In this document: piece after piece, positions 12,501-23,748 of the stretch | Numbering within the stretch: the stretch's first letter is position 1 | How the letters are laid out: the number at the start of each line of letters is the position of its first letter | Assembly: GCA_035235625.1 (NCBI GenBank) | Contig: CP141146.1 | Location: 39,539,709 to 39,603,708 of the forward strand | DNA from: Saururus chinensis | Taxonomy: Eukaryota > Streptophyta > Magnoliopsida > Piperales > Saururaceae | Reading direction: 5' to 3' | Length of the DNA: 64,000 nt | Translations under genes and position numbers: made by a program | The notes under the pieces: generated by a model | Told to the model about the DNA's origin: nothing | Databases searched by the model: none | What the model saw: the letters and a program-made list of their open reading frames with translations, nothing else

Positions 12501-13394
12501 GACTATATAAGTATGAGTACGACTATAAGAGTATGAGTATGAGCACGACTGTAAGAGTATGAGTATGAGTAAGATTGCAAGTGTATGATTCTGAGTAAGA
12601 CTATAAGTGTAAGACTGTACGAGTAAGGTCGTATGAGTATGATTGTACGAGTAAGGTCATATGAGTATGATTATACGAGTAAGGTCATATAAGTATGTGT
12701 AAGTTGCATGAGTATGTGTACGATGGTACGAGTATGGTGCATTTGGTATGTTTGTATGCGTATGAGCATGATTATGATATGCCTGTTTGTTCATGTTTGA
12801 GTTGCATGAACACATCTATGTATGAATTTGCTGAGTTCACTGTTTAGAATTCCCCTACTGGGTATTTTTCTACTGAGTATGAAAATACTCATTACCCTAC
12901 TTTTTAGCCCCGTTGTACGGGAGGCTTTTGCAGGTTGTGCAGAGAGCTCATGGAGATGGATGCTCACTTCTGAGGTGGATTGATTCCCTTGGACTCAAGT
13001 ATACACTTGACTTACTGCGAGTATTTTTTTGCCACGATCCGATGTATTGGGTGAGATGAGAAAACAAGTGTTTATATATTCTGGACTTTTGTTTGGATTA
13101 GAATGTGGACTGTTATGGGACTTGCACTTAGGGATGCCTGGGAGAGTTTTGTATTTAAAGTCTATGATCATAGCAATTTATCCGTTCGGTTATTTTCGAG
13201 TAGCGCCTGTGGATGTTTAGTTTGGCCGTACGATGTTTGATTGAATGAGTGAATTTGTATGGGAAGACCGATGTGTTATGTTTTAAATTATAAAACTGTT
13301 TTCACAGGTTTAGTATTTCTGATTTATAGCAGTTATATTGTAAAAAAATTCCATGAATTTTGAGGAAAAAATATGAAAAATCGTGGGCGTTACA
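9519..13394 (+). mobile_element. 3.9-kb solo LTR (element A), target duplication TCAAC
   Basis: Starts TGTAAGGTCCCTG and ends GGGCGTTACA, flanked by TCAAC at 9514-9518 and again at 13395-13399. No second copy of the terminal sequence, primer-binding site or gag/pol coding is visible inside, so this looks like a very long solo LTR rather than a whole element. It carries several internal tandem arrays (11.39-11.66, 12.11-12.23 and 12.45-12.72 kb). Its ends and inner blocks (such as CTATGAGCATAGGT and GATGCCCCAGTGG) are shared with the LTR at 39768-43695. The long LTR suggests a Ty3/Gypsy lineage; that assignment is inference. Confidence 0.8.
11390..12730. repeat. Tandem arrays within solo LTR A
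   Basis: Three separate arrays. At 11390-11660 a ~57-bp unit contains GCTAGTGATGGCTAGCGTG and ATGTTTGAAGTATGTATG, about five copies. At 12115-12225 a ~43-bp unit contains GGCACTATAAGACCCATTAT, three copies. At 12450-12720 there are irregular copies of GAGTATGAGCACGACT and CGAGTAAGGTCATATGAGTA. These are non-coding expansions typical of long LTRs. Confidence 0.85.
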
Positions 13395-13504
13395 TCAACT
13401 GACACGATGCTAATAAGACCTCACCCGAAGTATAGGTGTTAATTGCGTCAGTCAAATGCTGTCAATCCTCGGCGATGCCCGACCTGAGCCAAACCCGGTC
13501 CAGG

Positions 13505-15202
13505 TGTAATGACCCGACCCGAGCCAGGTCCACAAAATCACTAATAGAAAATTTTTCTTTTCTTTGAGCCAAGAATCATCATCTGTGTGTGAGAGGTACA
13601 ACGTTCATCTATGCACTACGAAGCTTCAAAGCTTCCTTGTACGTAGACTTAGGTTGTGACGAACGCATACACACAACGAAGCTTCATCGTTCATCATGTG
13701 TAAAACAAAATTAAAACATATATTTATAATTAAATTGGATCAGGCCAACGTTGCCTTGCGGTTGGTTGCCTACGTACGGATTGGATATTATTCCAACACA
13801 ATCGGATCCGAACGTAGTTCTGCCTAATGGCTACTACATACAACAATTGTCACAAAATTATATACGTTAAAATACGCATATACTGATATCTACAAAAATT
13901 CGTCATATATTGGAGTCAAGCAGAAGTTAATAAACCAAAAACGTACATCTTGCTCTACCACTGAGCGGGATCAAAACCACACATACACATCTCGCTCTAT
14001 CACTGAGCCGAGACCGAGAACACAAATTACATATCTCGCTCTACCCTAGAGCGAGACCACACACATTATAGCATATAAGCGTACATCATGGCATATAGGC
14101 ACACAACATGGCATATAGGTACATAGCACAACAAGCATATAGACACATAGCACAACAAGCATACAGGCATATAACACATGTCGTTCTATAATTAAAATGA
14201 AAGATTAGGAATGCTTACTCCCATCATGTCTCATAAGGTATCGATATCTACAGACAGAACTCCGTCTTACTCCGGGTCTCTTTTTCTTGTTTCGGTGTTC
14301 GGACAGGGCCTCACTTAGTCTCAGGGTATTTCCTCCTTATAAGATTGTCAGCTCAGAAAATGGAACCCACCATCGCGTAGAACACCTTCAATTTAGTCAA
14401 GAATGCCTCTTGAATCAACTAAATCAGAGTTGGGATGGCCAAAAACAGATAAAACGAAGTTGGTCGATGCTCAAAGGTAGCGGGCAGAACCTCTCCTTGT
14501 CTTGGGGTATTTTTCTCCTTATACGGACTCCAACTTGAAGAAAGGAACACTCCATTGTGTAGAGCACGCTTGATTTAGTAGGAAACGGGTCTTGAACAAC
14601 CTTAATCGGCCTTAGAACGGTTAGAAACGGGGGTGGAGAAGTTCTGGTTCGAAAAGAGGGAAAATGGGGGTATTTATAACCCCTGAGCTGCGCCGCTGGT
14701 TTTGGGCGGCGGCACCTGCCGTAATGCGCGCGGCTCGCACCCGCACCCTGCACAGAATCGTGGCACCTGCGATAATGCGGGCACGTGTCATGCCTCGCTG
14801 GCTCGCGTTGCGGCGCTCGCCGCGCGCCGGCTCACCCCATTTCTTTTTATTTTCTTTTTAATTCGAAACTTCAAACGCGCGTATCTCCCTACCCCGGATT
14901 CGGATTCGTGCGCTCTAGGTACCGTTGGACTCATATCGTTGAGCCCTTCGATACTAACCCACTTAAAGAAATAAATTGTTCTCTTTCTAAGTGGGTCCCA
15001 CCTATATTACACGTTTCTCAAATATCGTAATTTCCGGTCCCGACCTCTGTTTCACCCGTTCTTTGATTCGTTACGCTCGTTTCTTCGAGCTCTATTCAAA
15101 TACGGAGGTTTTAACGGTTGAAACCATCTATAATTTATTATAAAAATTACTAATTACCTCTAACCCCCTTGGTTAGACGTAATTGAAAAGTGGGGTGTTA
15201 CA
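13505..15202. mobile_element. 1.7-kb solo LTR (element C), target duplication CCAGG
   Basis: Starts TGTAATGACCCGACCCGAG and ends GGGGTGTTACA, with CCAGG at 13500-13504 and 15203-15207. Its start is the reverse complement of the end of element D (42719), sharing AGGTACAAYGTTCATCTATG and GCACTACGRAGCTTC-type text, so C and D belong to one family in opposite orientation. It lies inside element B, near one end of it. Confidence 0.85.
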
Positions 15203-15819
15203 CCAGGGGACGGTTAAGCGCGCGGGGGCAACAAGGGAAAATTGATATACGGTTTAGCGAAAGGCTTAACCCTAATCACGGGCAATCTAACAAAAATACG
15301 GAGTATGTACACCACTTTGAGCAAGAGTAAATAAGTAGAAAAGAAAGAGAGTTGCTTAACACAAAATAAACAACTAGTCTCAAACCCACATGCTTAGTCA
15401 ACCATAGCCCACTATGGCTCAAAACAGGTCTTAAGCAACACAACTATATAAAGTAGTATAAAAATCCAACATAGAACCATACACAAAGGTTCTAAACATA
15501 AAGCATAAACCAAAAAAAATAAGTCACATAAGAATCTCCACGATCACATCCAAGTCGTCCCCGATCTTTCCTCAAAGAGGAGATCCTATCCTTCTGCGTG
15601 TCGCACCACGCAGCCCCAAAGCAAAAACACAAGAAAGAGGGGTGAGTTTAACAAACTCAGCAATGGTTTTTAATATAACTATCATCATCGGAAATACGAT
15701 AGCATAACAATAAAATCATTCAGATCAAAGATTGTCGAGATGTATCATTTTCTGATCACACATACACATCACCTAAACCTGCATCATAGTGTATATTCTA
15801 CATAATGCCATTCACTTCA

Positions 15820-16140
15820 TATCAACCTGCATGAAATGTATCTCTAACATACATATCAAATCATGCCTCAACATCATATCAACCTACATGAAATGTATCT
15901 CTAACATACATATCCAACCATGCATCACATCATACCAACTTGCATGAAATGTATCTCTAACATACATATCCAATCATGCATCACATCATATCAACCTGCA
16001 TGAAATGTATCTCTAACATACATATCCAATCATGCATCACATCATATCAACCTACATGAAATGTATATCTAACATACATACAACATCATATCAATCTACA
16101 TGAAATGTATCTCTAACATACATATTCAACCATGCATCAC
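15820..16140. repeat. ~55-bp tandem array in element B
   Basis: About six degenerate units share CATGAAATGTATCTCTAAC and ATACATATCCAATCATGCATC. The array belongs to the LTR body. There are no unique spacers, and I see no coding sense in it. Confidence 0.85.
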
Positions 16141-19100
16141 ATCAACCTCCATCATGGAGTAATCACAATTTAGTGTCACACAGACGGGAACACGGACAAG
16201 GCCACGAAGGCGTGTCATGGTCCAAAATTCTACACTAGAATTCAAGAAAGTTCGGGGTTGTTAATCCCTAAAGCTGCTCACCCTAGACGATCCTGGACAA
16301 GGATGTCCCATTCTCACACAGAGAATCTAGAGCAGGGGTGTTCGCCCAGGGACATCTCCTGCGGAGGGGAGAGCCAGAGTTCCCACAGAAGGAACCCTAG
16401 AACACGTGGTAGCAGGTGCACACAGCATACCACACTGGATTCTCAAGGTCCAGATGACACTCATAATAATAATCTCAAAATCCGCAAGACAAGTACACAA
16501 CTTGTCCCCCACATAATTTCACTTAGCTAGACTCAACCCGAGGAGTGCACTCGTTCCACGTAGGAACTCAAATCAAAACATGTCCTTTCGGACCAATCAA
16601 GTTTCGATTAAGCCACGACCGATCAATCTGACACGCAATTTCACCACATTGCATCCAATTGATCAAATTCGATTAACCTCGATAAAGCCTCAATTGGAAA
16701 TTTATTTTCATGATGCATGCAACATGGTACATACGTGGGCAAGGCATACATGAATCCTAATCCATGATAAGTGCTCTCATTAGCCCCTAATGCACATTCA
16801 TAATTATAATATCAAGCATCAACATCATCATTAAACCCCACATGTGTGTATACCTAATAGAAGCACTTCACTTAATGCATTTCAACATGCTTGAAATTAA
16901 CTCACTACCACACTACACATGTGAATTAACATCTAATTATGAATTCCAACAGAAATCAAAGAAGAAGAATCATTGAAATCATAACTCAAATCAAAGCTCA
17001 ACCACAATGGCTAAACACATATAAGATCATTCACTTCATCCTTAAGCCATGACATTCACTAACATCCACACATCAATTAACCACATCCTATCATGACAAA
17101 TCAGTCCATTAGTAGGCTGTAGTTCTACTGAAAATATACTTAACCATAGAGAATCAATCATTCATAACTTCAAGATGATAATACCAACATCATACCTCCA
17201 ACCATAAGTCATTCCACATAACTCTAAATATATACCTCAACTTCATAACCTCAATGAGATGCCTTTCCAGTAGCATACTATAGCTCAAAACATTCCACAT
17301 TCATATGAAATTGGCAAGTTAAAGTAGAATCACCGAAATAAACATCATGCAAATCGAACAAAAATCTGCTGTGTAGCCGTTCGAACGCCCAGAAGGCTGT
17401 TCGATCGGCTACACTAGAAAATTTTGAATTTACAGTGTTGCCATTTGAATACCCAGGAGGGCCATTCGAACGCCAACAAGGTAGAATTGACCTTTTTCTC
17501 CCTTTCGAATTTTTAAACCGAAACTCCATTGATAAAACTCAAAATCACCATCTAACATCCTAAATGCCATTAAAAGTTTACCATAACTTTCAGAATGCTA
17601 ATCCACATCATAACAAGATAAAACCCTATGAAATCGGGATTAAAGATTACCATTTACTAATCATGCCATTAAAACCTTAAATCAAGTAAAACCATTCAAA
17701 ATAAACAACAAAATCAAGAGTTTTACCATAGGAAAACTGAAATTTCGAAAGTCCATTACCTTATCCCTTGATTAGGCTTGGATTTGATGGTCACCCTTCT
17801 TAAAAACCTTACAAAGACATAGAATTTGAATTAAACTCCATTAAAACCGATTTAACAAAGAAAATCCTAATTAAAAACTTAGATCTAGGGCTTGTTGAAC
17901 ATAAAAATCATATTTTTAGAGCTAGGGTTTGAAGTAAAGATGTAAATCAGTAGTTTTGATATTTAAAAACGAATCAAAACAAAGGGGAAATGGTAGATTT
18001 AGAAGAGATTAAGAGAAAAGCTAGGATTTGGTGCTTAATTAGAATGAACTTACCTTAAACACCTTCTAATTCGGGCCTAATTGGGGATTAGGCCTGACAT
18101 CTCCTTCTCATCTAATTCTCAAAATGGGAATGGCTCAGGTATGGCCTTTTATAGTAGCTCTTGGGGTGTGTATGGGTAAATTTGGGGTATGAATACAAAA
18201 ATAGGTTAAAAATGGGTAATTTACAAATTTGAGCACTAATAAAACCTGGAAAAATTATGAAATTTTTTGTAAAGTCTTGTGTTGATGTCTGGGTTCATTT
18301 GGTCTAAAAACCCAAATTCGACGGTGGGGCCCACAGGGGGTCCGCCAAACCTTGATTTTCAGAAAAATAGTAAAAATTCAAAAAAATCCCAAAAATTCAC
18401 ATTTGATTCAAAATCACTTAAAACCACTAATTGAAAAGTTGATTTTGATTAAAACCATGAGAAACACCATCTATCTTTGAAACCACCGAATAAATCAGAA
18501 AACGTGTCAACCTCACAATAACCTATAATTAAAGTGAAACGAAAACCGGTTTAGGATCAGAGATCTTACAAATGCGCATGCGTACGTCACACTAAATGAA
18601 GATATAAAAAATAAATTAAAAATAATATAAATAATAAATGAGAAATAAGAAAATAATATTCTATAATTAACAAACATATTCTTACCAAAGATGCCTCAGA
18701 CACACCCCTAGGCTGATATGTCATCTCTTCTACATCATCGCGCTGTAAAATATATCATTGTGTAATCAATAAATACCACTGCATATATGCGCTATGAATA
18801 TCTCTCGATTTTGTAGCCATCTCCCCTCTGATAACAGTGGCTCTCCTATCATCCCATCGAGTGATATATGTTGCATGATGTATAGCCTAGTCAGTAATAT
18901 GGCGGCCATGTCAAGTGATGCGATAGACAAACTCGACAGTACGAGGTGGGACCTCTTGCTCCAAGTTAAACTGGTGCATCACATGATCTGACACATATAT
19001 CTTGATAATCTCAAAACAGATTAGTAGCATTCACGAGAGCCACACATTTTGACCGTCGGTGCATAGAGGAGGTAACACAGTCAATACTTAAGGTGAGTAC

Positions 19101-20559
19101 GGTTGCCAAATAACCTATACATTTTATAAAGATAATTAAGTTTAAATTACCTTACATATCTTATAATCATTACAAAAAATTCAATAATTAAATAAAATTA
19201 CCTGATAAGGCCGCTAGTGGTCTAACTCGCCTCTATACATCAGAGGACGCTTTATTGATTTTCGGTTTTTCTCTTCCGAACATTTCACCTTAAGGAGTCA
19301 AATTTTAAAAATGAGTTCAACATATGTAAATAAAACCTTTCTAAAAAAATTAAGTGTTAAAAATAAATATACCCTACCTCGCTCCTAATGGAGCACCCTT
19401 GACTAACTCATCTCAATACTTGGTCGACCAACGTGTAAATGCTCCTACGACCATAGTTGTGTCACAAATTATGATAAATATTATTAAAAAAAACTAAGGA
19501 ATTATACGTGTAAAAATATTTGAAGTTATGAATTCATTTACCTGAAGAAGGGTCAGGTAGCATGCAATCCCCGAGATCATGGCCTGACATTCTTTCCTTG
19601 ACTCTCGGTTAAAAATGCAAGAGTAGCACTGCCCCATGAATAAGTGTCCGCCATATCGAAGTCCACAAGGAGGGAGAGATATGAAACATGTACATGGCTA
19701 CTCATGGTATCCGCATATATCGTGGCCCTAAGTAAATATAATAAATACGCTTGTGCATGCTGCTTGATCACTATCTCTATAGCATCCACTGAGAGCTCAT
19801 GAAACTCACCTAATAGCCATCTAAGGCTCACTCGGCTACCATGCATCATTGTAGCAGGAGGAGCTCTACCAAGGAGTCTGACGAATAAGTCCAAATGACC
19901 TCCTCCTATCGTGCCCATCACCGCCTGTCCATCAATGCAAAGTCCTAAAAGAACTGCCACATCCATAAGAGTGATGGACATCTCTCCATATGGTAGGTGA
20001 AATGTCTATGTCCCCCTCCTCCATCTCTCGATGAGAGCTGTTAATAAAGGCCGATCAAGACGGACGTACTGTAGATGAATAAAATGTCTAAATCCTGCTC
20101 GCTCGATATAGGGTAAAATACGCTCATCCATGGGCCAATGGCGGAGATATTTAAAATATTCGGTGCACTCAAGGCACCCGGGGTTCTATAATAAATTTAA
20201 AAATTATAACCCAACATAATTTATAATTTAAAAAAATGAAACAAATTTTATAGAGAGTTATAATACTTCTCCTCGCCAAATAGAAGTTGACCTATGTGAC
20301 TCCTGCTGTACAAGTACTGTCTCATTAATCGGCCCTGACCCGTAAAAAGGCTCCACATAATCCATATGATCTACATAGAATTAAGATCGTTAGGAACATA
20401 TAATCATACCTAAAATAGAGAATAAATAAAAAAATTAATTATATGTTTACCAATCAACAGGAGGGATTCTACATGATTTACTATTATGCCCACTTTGTTT
20501 GAACCTCTAGCATTTATACCCTCCTCTACCATCTCTCTCCATAGTCCTATGGTCCATTG

Positions 20560-22740
20560 TATTCCTAATGCGAACAAACCATGGGCGACTGGGTTGTCTT
20601 GTTACTATCGGAGGGAATAACACATAAGGAATATCCCTCTCTCAATACTCCCGACCACGAGGAGAATAGAATTGTGCCGAGTACACATTTTTGTAAGTGG
20701 TAGATGTGTAACAAAGTCCTACCTATATAGGCTCCCGCCGCTTTCCCCACACGGCAATAAGGTGCGAGTAAGGATAAAAATAGACTTGAGGGATATATAT
20801 TGCATGTACAAGTATGAACCTGCTCATTCACCACAACCTTTCGGCCACGAATTGACATCACTTCGTACTCGTTGCGGTTGATCCTGTTAATTATATACTC
20901 CCCAAATTTTTTTGTTTGTTCTCTAATTATCCCTTCCACTCTGGGAGTATATGAGGTGGCCATGACATCTGAGGCAGAAGATTGGTTCACAAAAAACTTT
21001 ACTACTTGATAAAAAGTAGCTAACATTAAAGCCTGCATGGGTAATCCTTGTGCCCCCTTTAAGATGCTATTTAAATTTTTAGCCATATTTGTAGTCGTCA
21101 TGTCAAATCCCCTAAAACCATCATGAACAAGAGATCACTATGCAAGATGCAATTCCCCTCCTAAGAGGAGATGTTTTTCCCTAGGACTCTCCTGACCAAT
21201 CAAGTCCATTTTAAAATCAAACTTTTCTACTCTAAGTGCACAAGTTGCTGCCCCAATCAAGTTCGTTAGTGTATCATTTTTAAACTCCTTAAAATTTACC
21301 TTTATGTGATGAATGCAATAACGATGGTGGTATATAGGCTCAGGAAGAACCTCAGGCACAACCTTCTGAAGCCCCTTATGTCAATTTGAAATAACTACGA
21401 TATTCGTCATGCCCATCAATACATGATCCCTTAGTTCACTTAAGAACCATTTCCAATTGTTTCCATCTTCCTTTCCTACTATCCCGAATGCTAAAGGAAA
21501 TAACTCATTGTTTCTATCTATAGTTGTTGCAGCCATAAGAGCTTCGGGATACCGGCCATACAAGTGAGTGGCATCGACACCAATCATCGGGATGCAATGT
21601 CGAAAACCCACTATAAACGGCTCAAATGCCCAAAACAACTGCTTAAATCTCTAAGTTGTAGTAGGTGCTGAGATTCGCTTCTTGCACTGCCCTAAGGTAC
21701 ATTAGCAACAATTTGTATGATTCCACTCAATCCCCATAAATGACCTTTATAGCCATATTCCTTACTGCCCATGCTTTCTTATTAGATATGTCAACATGAA
21801 ACTTCTCCTTCATTCTTTGAATAATATCACCTGGTGTGAGAGTTAATTCGGATTGGATAGCGGATATTATGACCTTTGAAACAAATAATGCACTGCACTG
21901 CCTATGATCTGTGCTAAGCTGGCATTTTGACATGTGTGGTCACCTCTGTTTGTCATTAATTTAAAGTACCCTACACCCTTTTTTATTGAGCCATGAACTC
22001 TCCAAGGGAAAGTACTACCAATGCACTTCATTGTATACCTTGACAAATTTATGTGTATAACCTTATATTCAACATGATTCTTAATTGAAAACTCCTGCAA
22101 GGTTGTGACAAATGGATCTTTATTCTCAAAGATGCGCCCAACATATAACTCATCTTCATTTATTGGTCCATATCCATGGCATAATTAACTGCCTCATCTA
22201 TCTCCTCATCTGTGATATGTGCATAAAGTGGCTCCTCATCATAATATGACGGCTCTTCATCATCCACATTCATATCATTTGTGGCAATTACATTGTCTAC
22301 CACATCATCCCCCTCTCCTTCAACCATCTGTTGAACGCTTTCTTCACCTCTGACCCCTTCTTAGTTCATGTTGGAATCTTCTCCACTTGCTTCGCCATAT
22401 TATCTTCACTTGCATTGGCCTCATTTCCATCAATATCATCATCATGGACATAAGCGCCCCTACAAATGAACATCGCATATGTATTCATTTTCATATAACT
22501 TAACCCTTTCTTTAAAGCCTAAAAATATTATATTCATTTATGAATATATATTTCACCTTTGATTGGATGGTCCAACATCAGTATGTCCAACACCTTTGTA
22601 GGGGTAATGAATGTCCATCGAACTTTGAGTTCCATACCACATACCACCTTGAGACATTTGAAAGCTAAATGGCTTGTGTGCATGCAATGTGTACCTTCTA
22701 TACTACACACAAAATTCAAAATTTAACAACCTAATTTTCA
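20560..22740 (-). pseudogene. MuDR-type (Mutator) transposase remnant of the long MULE
   Basis: Minus-strand blocks in order: a zinc-finger-like DNA-binding part (KCIGSTFPWRVHGSI, about 22.0 kb), VSNKKAWAVRN-like text (21.78 kb), the catalytic block IGVDATHLYGRYPEALM with the first DDE aspartate (21.6 kb), then FPLAFGIVGKEDGNNWKWFL, a helical region (20.6-21.1 kb), and a C-terminal SAQFYSPRGREYWERD-type block. The pieces lie in different frames and are joined by stops, so the gene is not intact. Transposases of this family cut at the TIRs and reinsert the element. It sits directly upstream of the plant mobile domain gene on the same strand. Confidence 0.8.
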
Positions 22741-23748
22741 TTAATAATTATAAGATTCAAATAGGATTCACAACTTAATAAACCTTACCTCCAATTAGGT
22801 CCACTTCCCTCGTCAATAGGGGTAGACGACCTATAACGTTCATTTGAAGTTACTGTCATAGATAAATTTCTTTTTTCTTCATCATCCATTGGCATTTGCA
22901 TATGTTTTTCATCGTTCACATTTTTTTCAGAGCTCCTATGTGAACTACTTCACCTTTTACAAGGTACTCGGGCCTCTTTTTTGAGAAATAAGTAAAAAAA
23001 AGGTAACGTGATTGGTGAAACATAAAACTCATTGATGCATCATCATTTATACATATTTGTCTCGAACTCGATTCATATGTCAAAATAACACATTTTATAG
23101 TAATTTTTCATCTTCTTCGATCTCACCCAACTTTGCTAGCTACTTGCATATCAAATTCATCATATGTAGACGGTTTCTCAACTAATAATCCTTTTGTCCA
23201 TCCGTCATAGTTAAGTAAAAAACTAATCATTGCTTCTGCCATCTCTATTCACTAAATTCATAAATAATAAATTACATAAATAATGCATTCATCAATTGTC
23301 TCAAAATAACAACTTTACTTAACGAAACATGAGATTAATCAAATTTAAAAGTTGTAATGGTGATAGCATATACAAGTCGAGATAGTATACGTTTTAACCT
23401 AAGATAATTACCATTATGTGTATCATTACCCCGATCAACTGCATAATTGACAGCTTCTAGCATAGTACTATTTTATTTGTGATAAATTTCTCTTTGATAT
23501 TTGGTTACTCATTTGAATAGAAATGTCATATACAAAGGAAAAGGTACAATAATTTCGAGAGAAATAAAGCTCACTTAGAGTTCTACGGAAGTTTAGGGAA
23601 AAAATTCATGGATTGTATGCAAATCAATTGGTTTGATTATATTTGTTTGCTTCATTCATGAGGCTTAATAGAGCAGAGGGCATACCATATGGAGATGGAA
23701 TCCACATAGTGTAGTGAAATCAGAAATCAATTTCAACACTATAATTTC

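Larger units (their letters stand above)
13460..18570 (-). mobile_element. LTR element B (probable solo LTR), target duplication AATGC, split by element C
   Basis: Plus-strand ends are TGTCAATCC at 13460 and GAGATCTTACA at 18570. AATGC occurs at 13455-13459 and 18571-18575. On the minus strand it begins TGTAAGATCTCTGATCC, resembling the start of the LTR at 39768 (TGTAAGATCCCTAATCC). Without the nested 1.7-kb element C it is about 3.4 kb and shows no internal domain genes. It interrupts the plant mobile domain gene of the MULE. A ~55-bp tandem array (ATGAAATGTATCTCTAACAT, about six copies) lies at 15.83-16.13 kb. Confidence 0.75.
9342..20190 (-). pseudogene. Plant mobile domain (PMD, MAIN-like) gene inside the MULE, broken
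   Basis: Read on the minus strand, conserved PMD blocks appear in order: YIERAGFRHFIHLQYVRLD and LLTALIERWRRGT (about 20.13-20.01 kb), then TFHLPYGEMSITLMDVAVLL, RVSLRWLLGEF, YSWGSATLAFL, KSIKRPLMYRGELDH (19.25 kb), DHVMHQFNLEQEVP (18.98 kb) and YITRWDDRRATVI. A TAG stop interrupts the ERWRRGT-TFHLPYGE junction, and further stops or frameshifts follow. The C-terminal portion (MLRQHYDVIRSLPLLQ, 9.5 kb) is separated by two LTR insertions (9519-13394 and 13460-18570). PMDs occur in MULE and Gypsy elements and in domesticated MAIN/MAIL proteins. Here the gene travels with the MuDR transposase on the same strand, and it is not functional as read. Confidence 0.8.

Noticed and set aside
15820..16140. 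Regularly spaced repeats resembling a CRISPR array
   Set aside because: Units are tandem with no unique spacers and lie in a plant LTR. The same applies to 8780-8890 and 12110-12230.
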